Positions 1-8,593 of a stretch of 64,000 nucleotides of DNA are shown here, piece by piece. The notes below the pieces were generated by a model. It ran no database searches, had not been told where the DNA came from, and worked only from the letters and a program-made list of their open reading frames with translations. Position 1 is the first letter of the stretch. The number at the start of each line of letters is the position of its first letter. Made by a program: the position numbers and the translations under genes. The DNA is from Spirosoma endbachense. Lineage in GTDB: Bacteria; Bacteroidota; Bacteroidia; Cytophagales; Spirosomataceae. The DNA lies in the NCBI RefSeq assembly GCF_010233585.1, contig NZ_CP045997.1, positions 6,434,985 to 6,498,984 on the forward strand. The letters are read 5' to 3'.

Positions 1-83
1 ACTGACGAAATGGAGTTGCGGTCGAGGTAGGTGATGATCGCAAAAACGACGAATACAAGAATGAGTTGATAGCGTTTTTTCAT
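1..83 (-). CDS. MFS transporter, N-terminal fragment (runs off left edge)
   Basis: Reading leftward from ATG at 83, the first 27 codons begin MKKRYQLILVFVVFAIITYLDR. This is the first transmembrane helix of a major facilitator of the anion:cation symporter type, where a YLDR motif closes helix 1. The gene continues outside the window. It follows the catabolic genes on the same strand, with only 4 bases after the stop of the decayed transporter upstream, so it is probably the inner-membrane importer of the cluster. The substrate cannot be read from 27 residues. Confidence 0.6.
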   Translation of the reverse strand, partial: MKKRYQLILVFVVFAIITYLDRNSISS

Positions 84-87
84 GATG

Positions 88-497
88 TTAGAGGTCGAGT
101 TGTTTTGCGTTGTCAGCAGGCCGGGCCCGTCGGCGAAACGACAATAGCTGGCCGGTAAAAATCAACACCATACCCAGAATACTTTGCTGGGAATAGTGCT
201 CATCGAACGCGATGTACCCAACGATAATGGCGAAAATGACTTCAGAATAGCGGATAATGGCTAGAAAGCTAATATCTTCGGTAGGTGCCTGGATGGATTT
301 GGTCATGATGTTCTGGGCCAGAACTCCACGCTCAGCAACCAGCCGATCACCGACCGGAAAAAGATGTGCTGTGCCCTGTTGAACTGAGGCAACAGCCTGA
401 TCAGCGACTGCAAAATGGTGAAGCGTAACGTGCTCAGAATCATATACTGTATAAATCGGCTGATTCCATTCAGGCAGGGTGGGTTAGTAGAAGACAT
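88..497 (-). pseudogene. Decayed DMT/EamA-family transporter (internal deletion plus frameshift)
   Basis: Two minus-strand reading frames abut here. The first (497 to 303) encodes an EamA-like N-terminus ending in helix 2 with the family-typical FFRSVIG stretch. The second, entered at about 325, encodes the family C-terminus (VLAQNIMTKSIQ, then IIRYSEVIFAIIVGYIAF and a last helix). A full-length EamA protein has about 200 residues between these parts; here they are joined directly and out of frame, so roughly 600 bp appear deleted. The start at 497 overlaps the end of the isomerase gene by 14 bp, as expected of the ancestral operon. The remnant cannot make a ten-helix transporter; the neighbouring MFS gene may have taken over. 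Confidence 0.7.
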
Positions 498-1641
498 ACC
501 CCTGCATTAATTTACGGGCTGTTCGCATCGTACCGACCTTTCGAACCTGAATCCGATCCCCTTGTCTGTCAAGCTCAATGTTGACTTCGATCACGCCCGC
601 TGGATGCTCAATTACGATAAGTTCGGTCGGTTTGCCGTTTTCGCGACCAACTTCGCTGGCTACTGTGCCTTTGATCTTCAAGGCCGTGCCGATACAGATA
701 GCCCCCGTAACCGCGTGGCTGGGGTGCAGGGTGTGCGGAGTCAGGTAACGTGACCGGATGTTGGCTGTTTTAGTCTGGGGCGTTGAGAGAATACCGACCT
801 TGGGCAGTACACTGTTCGATACGTCACCCAGCCCCGCCAGCCGACCGGCTTCCCGGCGGATGCGTTCCAGTCTTTCCATCAGCACCCGGTTCGTTTTAAA
901 AAAGGATTCGTCTTCGCCCCCTGTCAGGCCAATAGCATCGGCTCGTAGCAGCACCATCACCGTACCCGCGTCCAGAATCGACACGTCCAGGCTGTCGATT
1001 CGGTCTTTGAGGTGGCCGGTGGGCAGGAGTTTCTTTGTTTTGCCGCCAACCTGATCGAACAGATTCATGAGGATAGGGGCCGCCGTTCCCGGCACGCCGT
1101 CGATCCGGGCCGTACCGGTATACTGCACCCGACCGTTGGGGGTCTGCACGATCTCCTCAATGACGGAATTTGTGTTGATATTGTATATCATCACCTTCGT
1201 TTCGGGACCGGTGACCTTCACCCAGCCTTTCTCGATGGCAAACGGGCCAACACCCGCCATCATGTTACCACAGGGTGGAAGGGTATCGACGAGTGGATTT
1301 TCCAGATCGATCTGAGCGAACAGGTAATCGACGTCGATGCCGGGGCGGGTCGACGGCTGGGCCATGACGACCTTACTCGTTACGGTTTCTGCTCCCCCCA
1401 GCCCGTCAATTTGCCGGGCGTCGGGCGATCCCATGATCCGCAACAGAATAGCGTCGCGTTCGGTACGGTTGCGTGGCAGGTCGCGCAGGTCCAGGAACGG
1501 GCCACGCGACGTGCCTCCGCGCATAAACACGCACGGAATGGCATTGGCGGGTGGTACAACCGGTTGGCACTGGACCAGCATCGGGAACATACCGGCGTGC
1601 CAGCACATAAGTCCAATCAGGAGTGCGGTAGGTCGTTTCAT
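484..1641 (-). CDS. galD: PrpF/GalD-family isomerase (4-oxalomesaconate tautomerase-like)
   Basis: The 385-residue product belongs to the PrpF family, which shifts C=C bonds in tricarboxylic acids (4-oxalomesaconate tautomerase GalD; aconitate isomerase PrpF). Diagnostic stretches are CVFMRGGTSRGPF near residue 37, GSPDARQIDGLGG near 70 and PCGNMMAGVGPFAIE near 122, the last containing the family's conserved Cys. The start overlaps the stop of the upstream flavoprotein gene as ATGA, implying translational coupling. The first ~27 residues form a hydrophobic, signal-like extension that cytoplasmic homologues lack (they begin close to the CVFMRGG motif). Either the protein is exported or translation starts internally. 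The catabolic substrate is inferred, not proven. Confidence 0.72.
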   Translation of the reverse strand: MKRPTALLIGLMCWHAGMFPMLVQCQPVVPPANAIPCVFMRGGTSRGPFLDLRDLPRNRTERDAILLRIMGSPDARQIDGLGGAETVTSKVVMAQPSTRPGIDVDYLFAQIDLENPLVDTLPPCGNMMAGVGPFAIEKGWVKVTGPETKVMIYNINTNSVIEEIVQTPNGRVQYTGTARIDGVPGTAAPILMNLFDQVGGKTKKLLPTGHLKDRIDSLDVSILDAGTVMVLLRADAIGLTGGEDESFFKTNRVLMERLERIRREAGRLAGLGDVSNSVLPKVGILSTPQTKTANIRSRYLTPHTLHPSHAVTGAICIGTALKIKGTVASEVGRENGKPTELIVIEHPAGVIEVNIELDRQGDRIQVRKVGTMRTARKLMQGYVFY

Positions 1642-3185
1642 GAGTTTAGCGAAGATGGTTTCTGATGACTATATTGTGCTGCCGACTTACCCGCGTACCG
1701 CCCGAAAACTGCACCAGAGGTTAGGCCGGAGCCGCCAGGATACCCGTGGAAGAAAACGCCCCCGACTAGTTCGCCACAGGCAAACAGGCCCGGAATCGGT
1801 TCATCGGCAGCGGTCAGCACTTCGCCGTTTCGATTTACGGCCAGTCCGCCGTAGGTGAAGGTAATACCACACGTAACGGGATAGGCTTTGAATGGCGGAG
1901 TGACGAGTGGATTGGCCCAGTTGGTTTTTTCGGGGAAAAGCCCCGCTGTACGTTTGCCATCTTTTCGGGTTGGATCGAACGGTATATGATCGCTGATTTC
2001 AGTAGCCCGATTATACGCGTCAACGGTCCTCAATGCGGTCGCCTGATCGATGCCGTCGAGTTTCCCGATCAGGTCGCTCAGCGTATCGGCTTCCACGACG
2101 CTCGTAAACCGGAACCGGTAGTCGGCATAGAGATATGGTTCGACACTGGCGTCGAAAAGCTGCCAGGCAACGTTTCCCGGCTGCTCGATGATCGCCTTGC
2201 CGAACTGGGCATAGGTGTAATTTCGCATATCCAGTCCTTCGTCGACGAACCGCTCTCCGAGCGCGTTGAGCATCAGTCCGTACAGATACGATATTTTTCG
2301 GTAGTGTTTGCGTTCGTTGTGCGGCAGGTCGATATTGCCATAATCGGGCATGTTCTTGTCCATCGGCACGGCATGGCACCCACCAAAATTCCCCCGCAGA
2401 GCCGCCCCCAGTTTAGTGGCCAGTTCGAGACCTTTACCCGTATTATGGCGGGTGCCCCGCACTTTGGCGTTGGCCCAGGCATCGCCAAGAAACTGCGTAC
2501 GTAATTCTTGGCTGGCTTCAAATCCCCCGCAGCCCAGCACCACTGTCCGGCACGGAATCCAGATGGGTATACCTGAACGCAGGCATCGCACGCCCTGCAT
2601 GTCACCCGCCTGCATCACGATTTCTTCGGCGGAGCAATTGTACAGGATCGTTCCCCCTAGCCGTTCAAACTCCGCTCGTTCGGCCCGCACCAGCCCGTCG
2701 CCTTCACCTTCTACGTCAAGGGCCAATCCGCCCCAGAACGTATGCCGACCGGCTTTCAGAAAACTCTGCCGGGCATAGCTGGGGTCGAAACGAATATTAT
2801 GACTCGACAGCCACTGCATAACACTCAGGCTTTCATCGACCAGAAACTGCTGAGTTTCAGTGGGTGGTTCACCCTGATTAAAATACTGGAGGTCGGCCAG
2901 AAACTGTTCTTTCGGGTAACTGCCGAAGTCAGTATTTGCCAACCGATCGTCGGTCAGATCGCGGATCAGGGGCTTCAGGTCCTCGTAAGAATAGAAGGCA
3001 AAGCGCATGGCTCCGGCTGTGTAGCGGCTATTGCCTCCCCACTCCAGGGCATCGGCCTTTTCGACCATTAGTACATGAGCACCGTTTTCGAGGGCCGAAA
3101 TGCCTGCGCACAGGGCCGCGCTTCCGCTCCCGATAATTAATACGTCGACACTTGGCAATTCATCCCGGTTAGGTATAATCGTCAT
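1638..3185 (-). CDS. tcuA: FAD-dependent dehydrogenase, TcuA-like (tricarballylate dehydrogenase / fumarate reductase flavoprotein family)
   Basis: This 515-residue flavoprotein has an N-terminal dinucleotide-binding motif (VLIIGSGSAALCAGISA, residues ~15-31), then EKADALEWGGNSRYTAGAMR, the stretch typical of TcuA-type enzymes, and a C-terminal FAD motif (GLFACGELVGGVF...GGSGLTSGAVFGR). TcuA oxidises tricarballylate to cis-aconitate; relatives act on other carboxylates. It is cytoplasmic, with no signal peptide. It overlaps the isomerase gene by 4 bp and lies 45 bp downstream of the TonB receptor gene, so a dehydrogenase plus a C=C isomerase for a tricarboxylate is a coherent pair. Exact substrate specificity is inference; 3-ketosteroid dehydrogenase-like or fumarate reductase-like activity is the alternative. 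Confidence 0.7.
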   Translation of the reverse strand: MTIIPNRDELPSVDVLIIGSGSAALCAGISALENGAHVLMVEKADALEWGGNSRYTAGAMRFAFYSYEDLKPLIRDLTDDRLANTDFGSYPKEQFLADLQYFNQGEPPTETQQFLVDESLSVMQWLSSHNIRFDPSYARQSFLKAGRHTFWGGLALDVEGEGDGLVRAERAEFERLGGTILYNCSAEEIVMQAGDMQGVRCLRSGIPIWIPCRTVVLGCGGFEASQELRTQFLGDAWANAKVRGTRHNTGKGLELATKLGAALRGNFGGCHAVPMDKNMPDYGNIDLPHNERKHYRKISYLYGLMLNALGERFVDEGLDMRNYTYAQFGKAIIEQPGNVAWQLFDASVEPYLYADYRFRFTSVVEADTLSDLIGKLDGIDQATALRTVDAYNRATEISDHIPFDPTRKDGKRTAGLFPEKTNWANPLVTPPFKAYPVTCGITFTYGGLAVNRNGEVLTAADEPIPGLFACGELVGGVFFHGYPGGSGLTSGAVFGRYAGKSAAQYSHQKPSSLNS

Positions 3186-3199
3186 CAGCTAGTAGGTAG

Positions 3200-3226
3200 A
3201 GGCCCCGGCAAATCGGGCCGGGGCCT
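3200..3226. terminator. GC-rich hairpin between TonB receptor and tcuA
   Basis: Ten-bp perfect arms (AGGCCCCGGC at 3200-3209 with its complement at 3217-3226) and a 7-nt loop sit just after the receptor stop. There is no T-run on the minus strand, so it may be a processing or attenuation hairpin within the operon rather than a full terminator. Confidence 0.55.
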
Positions 3227-3230
3227 GTTA

Positions 3231-6200
3231 TCAAAATGCGTAATTAACGGTCAGGTTCATAAACCGCCCCTGCATACCGAATTGATTGGTCCGTCGTGAG
3301 AATACCACTTCGTTAGCCGTTTGAGGAATCTGAAGCAGGCTAGGGTAGACGTCGAAGATATTATTAGCCATGCCGATAATCGACAGCTTCCGGATGGGCC
3401 GGAACGTTACCGACAGGTCGAACAGGGTTTTGGCCCCAAACACCTGATAAGTCGGTGCATTGACATCGGTGGGTTTCTGGGCCAGTGTCGCCAGTGGGTC
3501 CGATACCTGCCCGAATCGCGACCCACGCACCATCAGCCCGATTTTGCCGAAGTCATACGAAAGGGTTCCAATAAACTTGCCTTTCGGCAGCCCTTCGGTG
3601 ATATACAGCGTTGCTACCTGATCAGCTACCTCAACGCCTGTCGAAGTTTTGCGAGTAGCCCGCACTATTGTGTTCATCGACGAATAGGCCAGGTTTATGC
3701 CCAGTTTACTCTTCACTCCCACAGGCCGATTGTAAGTCGTAACCAGTTCGAAACCACGGGTGCGCGTGTCGATGGCGTTGACGAATACGTTGGCTGATTG
3801 CGGGAATCCAGCCGCTACGAACTGCGGAATTTTTGAGACATTGATATTGCCCGAGAGCATGATCCGGTTGTTAACGTCGATCTGATACAGGTCAGCCGTA
3901 AGGGTAAAATACTGGCCGATTTTCGAAGTGATCCCCGTCGAATAATCCCACGAAATTTCCTGTTTCAGCCCGTCGACACCCAACTGTTGTGCCAGATCTG
4001 ACGAGGCCGGTATAATGGGGTTAATGATCGAATTGTTGTTGTTATCGAACGAGATATTAATATAGTTGCTGTAATAAGTCTGCGTCATGGAAGGCGCTCG
4101 AAAACCCCGGCTGAACGACGCCCGAACAGCAAACGGTTCGGCGATCTTGTAGCGGGAGTTGAGCTTGTATGACAGGTTGGAGCCGAAGTCGCTGTAATTT
4201 TCGAACCGGACGGCGGCCCCCACCAATAGCTTTCTGGTCAGATCGCTTTCTCCTTCGACATACACCCCAACATTGGTACGCCCCCACTGACCGGCTGCTC
4301 GGTCGCTGAAGCCTTCCCGCCCCGACGACCCGACATCTTTGGTTTGCCGGAGCGGGCCAGCCTCGTAGGAAGACGGGTCGCCAGAGCGCAGCCGGTAGGT
4401 TTCGTAGCGTATTTCCGTACCCGCACCGAGGTTGAAGTTCGGATAGCTTCCCTGGCGGAAGGTACGGGCAACATCGGCATTGAACAGGGATTGTGTAATG
4501 CGGGTCTGCCCAACGTAGAACGATGTCGGCGACTGATCACCCAGGCTGGGATTTACCGTATTATTGGCATACCAGTCGACTTGGTTCATGCTTTGTGAGA
4601 GACTGAAATCGCTATTCCAACTCCTTAGCTTACCTTTTATTCCAGCCGTCAGCGAGTAATCCAGCAGATTGGCTGGTGCTTCCGGGTTGTAGCCGTTCGG
4701 GAAGATAGACAGCACCGACCGGCGAGTGTTCGACGGAGCTCTGGTAAACACACCCGTTACGACGTGCTTGTGCGTATAGCCGCCAAAGCCGTATAGCTGC
4801 CAGTTGTTGTTGAGAGGCAGGCCCGCGTTGATGAACAACCCATAGGTGGTATTGCGGGCCGATCCCAGCACTGCCTGTTTCAGGTCGATGTTGTTCTGTT
4901 TGACAAGCAGTGCATCCTGTACGGGGTCTGCGACGTAGAAGCCGCTTGATGCTTTGTACGTACCCGATCGGTCGTAGCCATCCGTGTGCGAGTAGGTCAG
5001 CGTGGTGTTAAAAAAGCCGCGCCTGGCCAGTTTCAGTCCGAAATTAGCGTTCAGGTTATACGTGGCCCCGTCGGTGATAAGCGCCGGTGGCGTATGTCCG
5101 GTCATGTCCAGATTCGGTTTGGAATAGCCGATTCCCGTGAATACATTGACCGTACCTCCTTCGGCGGCATCGTTGAGTTCGAGGTTGATAACCCCGGCAA
5201 TGGCATCGGAACCGTATTGTGCAGCGGCTCCGTCGCGCAGGACCTCGACCCGTTTTAGTGATAAAGCCGGCACGGCGTTAATGTCCGTTCCCACTTGTCC
5301 TTTTCCGACACCATCGTTGATGCTCAGAAACGATACTTTGTGCCGACGCTTGTTGTTAACCAGCACCAGCACCTGATCGGGACCCAAGCCACGCAATGTA
5401 GCTGGATCGACAAAAGGGGCTGCATCATTGATCCCGAACTTAACGGCGTTGAACGAGGGAGCCGCGAATGTAATGGCCTGACCCAGATCGACTTGCCCCG
5501 ATGTTTGAAGTTCTTTGGCGTTGATAACGTCGATGGCCACTGGCCTGTCGACATCCGTACGGGGCTGGGCAAACCGCGATCCTACTACGACGACTTCGGA
5601 CAGGCTGGCTTCCGACTGTTTCATTCCTACGGTGAGTGGCGTAAAGTTCTCGATGACCAGTTCCCGGCTGATGTAGCCGATGTAGGAGAAGATAAGCGTT
5701 TCGCCCCTGTTGGCGTCGATGGTAAAATGGCCATCGGGGCTAGTGACCGTACCGCGTTGGGTTCCTTTGATCACTACGCTGACGCCCGGCATGGCTTCGC
5801 CCCGCTCGTCCAATACCTTTCCGGTCATGGCTTCCATACTGGCGAGTCGAGGTTCGTTTGGGCCTGTGCCGGCCGAACGGTTCAGGATAATTTTGTTACC
5901 GCTCACTTCGTAGCTTAGTTGCAGGGGTTGCAGCAACTGATTCAATACGTTTGATAGGGGATCCTGTCGAATACTGAGCGTCACCAGCCGATTGCTCTGA
6001 ATCAGTCGGGAGCTGAAGACAAACTTTACCTGCGCAAGCGTTTCAAGCTGGGCCAGCACCCGTTCGAGCTGTTGATTGTAGCATTGAAGCGTTACTGTTC
6101 GGTCGAGTACTTCCTGTGCTCTGATTTCGGTGGCATAGGTCAGTCCGGAAAACAGCAGAGTGACCAGTAACGGGGCGCAACTCAATTTCATGAGTCTGAG

Positions 6201-6233
6201 CAGCAGTGAATGCCGGGTAATGAAAAAATGCAT
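3231..6233 (-). CDS. TonB-dependent receptor with N-terminal STN signalling domain (FecA-like)
   Basis: Outer-membrane active transporter of about 1000 residues. From the chosen start (MHFFITRH at 6233) the order is: signal peptide, STN domain (LDRTVTLQCYNQQLERVLAQLE onward, ~60 residues), carboxypeptidase-regulatory-like domain (GKVLDERGEAMPGVSV), TonB plug (LRGLGPDQVLVLVNNKRR; VEVLRDGAAAQYGSDAIAG), then the beta-barrel ending in aromatic VNYAF. The longer frame upstream to 6344 adds a non-signal-like stretch, so 6233 is preferred. The STN domain and the FecR and ECF sigma genes immediately upstream indicate surface signalling. Placement directly before catabolic genes suggests that the ligand is their substrate or a carrier of it. 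It is clearly paralogous to the receptor at 55407-58481. Confidence 0.88.
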   Translation of the reverse strand: MHFFITRHSLLLRLMKLSCAPLLVTLLFSGLTYATEIRAQEVLDRTVTLQCYNQQLERVLAQLETLAQVKFVFSSRLIQSNRLVTLSIRQDPLSNVLNQLLQPLQLSYEVSGNKIILNRSAGTGPNEPRLASMEAMTGKVLDERGEAMPGVSVVIKGTQRGTVTSPDGHFTIDANRGETLIFSYIGYISRELVIENFTPLTVGMKQSEASLSEVVVVGSRFAQPRTDVDRPVAIDVINAKELQTSGQVDLGQAITFAAPSFNAVKFGINDAAPFVDPATLRGLGPDQVLVLVNNKRRHKVSFLSINDGVGKGQVGTDINAVPALSLKRVEVLRDGAAAQYGSDAIAGVINLELNDAAEGGTVNVFTGIGYSKPNLDMTGHTPPALITDGATYNLNANFGLKLARRGFFNTTLTYSHTDGYDRSGTYKASSGFYVADPVQDALLVKQNNIDLKQAVLGSARNTTYGLFINAGLPLNNNWQLYGFGGYTHKHVVTGVFTRAPSNTRRSVLSIFPNGYNPEAPANLLDYSLTAGIKGKLRSWNSDFSLSQSMNQVDWYANNTVNPSLGDQSPTSFYVGQTRITQSLFNADVARTFRQGSYPNFNLGAGTEIRYETYRLRSGDPSSYEAGPLRQTKDVGSSGREGFSDRAAGQWGRTNVGVYVEGESDLTRKLLVGAAVRFENYSDFGSNLSYKLNSRYKIAEPFAVRASFSRGFRAPSMTQTYYSNYINISFDNNNNSIINPIIPASSDLAQQLGVDGLKQEISWDYSTGITSKIGQYFTLTADLYQIDVNNRIMLSGNINVSKIPQFVAAGFPQSANVFVNAIDTRTRGFELVTTYNRPVGVKSKLGINLAYSSMNTIVRATRKTSTGVEVADQVATLYITEGLPKGKFIGTLSYDFGKIGLMVRGSRFGQVSDPLATLAQKPTDVNAPTYQVFGAKTLFDLSVTFRPIRKLSIIGMANNIFDVYPSLLQIPQTANEVVFSRRTNQFGMQGRFMNLTVNYAF

Positions 6234-6391
6234 AGATTTAAGGGGGTTTAGTATTGGCAATAAGAACCTGACGCCCATCGGGAGATGGGTAAAAAGCCCC
6301 TTAACTGCGCTGGAAACGGGTTTAGGGGCACTTGCTATCGGCAACTCTGTTCGCGCAGAGCTGCCGTTTTTTTTAACACTGTTTACATGTA

Positions 6392-6471
6392 TAGGACTTT
6401 CGCTGAGAGCCGTGCCACGGTTATCAGGAGTAGCATCAGAAACCGTGGCACGGCTCTCAGCGAAAGTCCTA
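6392..6471. repeat. 31-bp perfect inverted repeat (hairpin) between fecR-like and receptor genes
   Basis: Arms 6392-6422 and 6441-6471 are perfectly complementary (31 bp) around an 18-nt loop. The core reads CGCTGAGAGCCGTGCCACGG. It begins 2 bases after the FecR stop and lies ~160 bp before the receptor start. It could be a terminator/attenuator separating regulator and receptor expression, or a genomic palindromic repeat. Confidence 0.85.
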
Positions 6472-6473
6472 AT

Positions 6474-7571
6474 TTATTTACAGCCTTTTCCATTGACGAT
6501 GATCTGCCCATCGACGACTTCATACTGCGCTTCGATTGCCCGGCAGACCAGATTAAGCTTACCGTATAGTGATTCGTCGGCCAGCGACGCTGTTACAGGG
6601 CAATCGCTCATAAGCGCAGCATCGTATTCAATGGGAATGCCGTAGGCTCGTTGAATACGCTCAAAGACCGTAGAAGCGGGTGTATTGCGAAAATCGAAAT
6701 CGACCAGCGCTTCGGGCTGAATCAATTGTGGACTCCCGACGATGCTCCGGGCAAAACTGTCAGCCTTTCGGTTGTATACAAGCTGTTGATTGGGGGTGAT
6801 AATAACGCCCTGAAGCTTTTTAACAATCACCGGCTGACTAACCGTTGTTTCGCGGTAGACGGATACTTTACCTGTCCGAACCACCACCTCAACTCTTTCC
6901 TGGTCGGTACGAGCCTTTATTAGAAAGCTGGTACCCAATACCTTAGTGGTGATTTCGCCAGCATGGACCAGAAAGGGCTGCTTCGGATTCCGGGCCACGT
7001 CGAAAAAACCATCACCATCCAGATATACCTCCCGAACGGACCCCGTGAATCGGGCGGGATAACTTAGTCGGCTGTTTTTAGCCAGCCGAATCCAACTACC
7101 ATCGGGCAGGTCGACGCGGAGCGGCTCACTGTTGGGATTGACTTGCTCGATAAGATCTTTCTGACTTACCTGCTGGGTGTAAAGTGAAGCAGGAATGGTG
7201 GTTTGGTACACGTAGGTCCATATGCCCATGGCGAGTAGCACCGACGCGGCCAGCCCCCACCGCACCCAGTTGTTGCTCCAGAGTGGCCGAGCGATCGGAT
7301 GGTGGGTCGTGTTAGCCAGGCTGTCCTGCATCTGAAGGAATTGCTGGCGAATATACTCCTCCGACCACTTGAGCGAGAGTCGATTTAAAAGCGAAACGGC
7401 GGCATCGACCGTCGGCAACTGATCGGGATGGTCTTCCAGAAACTCGTTCCACTCCCAAACGTCGGCTTCGTTTTTTTGAAAATAGTAATTCAGAAAGCCT
7501 TCGTTGGTCAGCAGATCGTCGAGAGTAAGCGGGTACGTTGGTTTCACTGCGACGCATCGGTTGGTCTTCAT
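6474..7571 (-). CDS. FecR-family anti-sigma factor
   Basis: The 365-residue protein has a cytoplasmic N-terminal anti-sigma region, one transmembrane helix (WGLAASVLLAMGIWTYVY, ~residues 108-126), a periplasmic FecR domain (VDLPDGSWIRLAKNSRLSYP; VYLDGDGFFDVARNPKQPF; VLGTSFLIKA) and a C-terminal DUF4974/STN-like domain (DFDFRNTPASTVFERIQRAYGI). It should hold the ECF sigma factor encoded 75 bp upstream at the inner membrane, and release or activate it when the receptor's STN domain reports ligand binding. This is the standard Bacteroidota arrangement sigma-fecR-receptor, all on one strand. Confidence 0.92.
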   Translation of the reverse strand: MKTNRCVAVKPTYPLTLDDLLTNEGFLNYYFQKNEADVWEWNEFLEDHPDQLPTVDAAVSLLNRLSLKWSEEYIRQQFLQMQDSLANTTHHPIARPLWSNNWVRWGLAASVLLAMGIWTYVYQTTIPASLYTQQVSQKDLIEQVNPNSEPLRVDLPDGSWIRLAKNSRLSYPARFTGSVREVYLDGDGFFDVARNPKQPFLVHAGEITTKVLGTSFLIKARTDQERVEVVVRTGKVSVYRETTVSQPVIVKKLQGVIITPNQQLVYNRKADSFARSIVGSPQLIQPEALVDFDFRNTPASTVFERIQRAYGIPIEYDAALMSDCPVTASLADESLYGKLNLVCRAIEAQYEVVDGQIIVNGKGCK

Positions 7572-7645
7572 TTATACAGAGGAACCCGATGGTCAGAATC
7601 TTCTCGTTTTTGTAGAAAAAAATGTAGAAATTTTATACTTATCGC

Positions 7646-8206
7646 TCAGATTGGCTTCAGCAACGTTTTTAAGCGCTTCAATGCTTCGTGCAACGTTTTA
7701 TAAATACTGTCGATTTGCAGGCCTGTCTGCTCGGAAATTTCCTTGTACGACAGTTCTTCGAAGTATTTGAGCGTAATGATCTGTTTCTGGCGGGAGGTCA
7801 GTTCATTCATCGCCTGTACAAGTTGGCTGCGCCGAATAGCATCTTCTTCCTGTGCCACGAGAATATCTTCATAAGACGTTACGGGCAGATAAACCTCATC
7901 CAGCGGCTCTGTGGCCGTCTGCTGGAGTTTAGCTAGGGCTTTCACGAGTCTTTTTTTTAACGAACCTTTCAGATAAGCTTCAAACGATACCACGTCACCT
8001 AGTGTATGCCGGTACTGCCAAAGATCCTGAAAGATCGCCTGAATGGCTTCTTCGGTGAGGGTACTGTCAAATGACCATTTTATTCCAGCCCGAAAAAGTG
8101 GATTGTAGTACGTAGTAAATAAATACTGAAGCGCCTTCTCATCGTTTTGCCTGAGGGCCTGAAGGACTAGGGCATCTACATATTGGTCATTTTCTGCATT
8201 ATTCAT
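7646..8206 (-). CDS. ECF RNA polymerase sigma factor (FecI-like)
   Basis: A 186-residue two-domain sigma-70 factor. Region 2 is around residues 28-65 (YYNPLFRAGIKW...AIFQDLW) and region 4 near the C-terminus (LTSRQKQIITLKYFEELSYKEISEQTG...IYKTLHEALKRLK), with the helix-turn-helix that reads the -35 element. It is the first gene of the unit with the FecR anti-sigma and the STN receptor, which it presumably transcribes together with the downstream catabolic genes. No promoter sequence could be assigned with confidence. Confidence 0.92.
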   Translation of the reverse strand: MNNAENDQYVDALVLQALRQNDEKALQYLFTTYYNPLFRAGIKWSFDSTLTEEAIQAIFQDLWQYRHTLGDVVSFEAYLKGSLKKRLVKALAKLQQTATEPLDEVYLPVTSYEDILVAQEEDAIRRSQLVQAMNELTSRQKQIITLKYFEELSYKEISEQTGLQIDSIYKTLHEALKRLKTLLKPI

Positions 8207-8593
8207 GGATAAAATAAGAATAATGTAAAGCTGCCAATAAAGGTAGGCTTTTCAAGTCACATAAGTTCAAATAGGGTGACTATATCGTTCAGGAGATTAT
8301 ACTAAATGATGGGAGTGGGATTATAAACTCTGTAATTGTCTCGCAATTACAGGAAAATTAAACTGGACAATGCTCATGCTGTAAAAGCCTGCCTGGAAAA
8401 TAATCAGGTAAGAGTCTTAAGGTAAACGATGCCATGCTAAGAACAGAGAATTTCAGGTAAAAGCTCGAAAATTCGCATACAAAAAATGCTTGGCTATTTT
8501 ACGAGAACTTAAGAGTGGGAATGTCGATTAGGCAAGCCACTTCCAGATTTAAAAGCCCTCTAAACAGAAATAAATCTTTAAAATAGAGAAACT
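8207..8593. other. Intergenic region without a recognisable gene
   Basis: About 390 bases separate the divergently transcribed sigma factor gene and the small secreted-protein pseudogene. It must hold both promoters. I see no open frame of convincing composition and no strong repeat. Confidence 0.5.
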
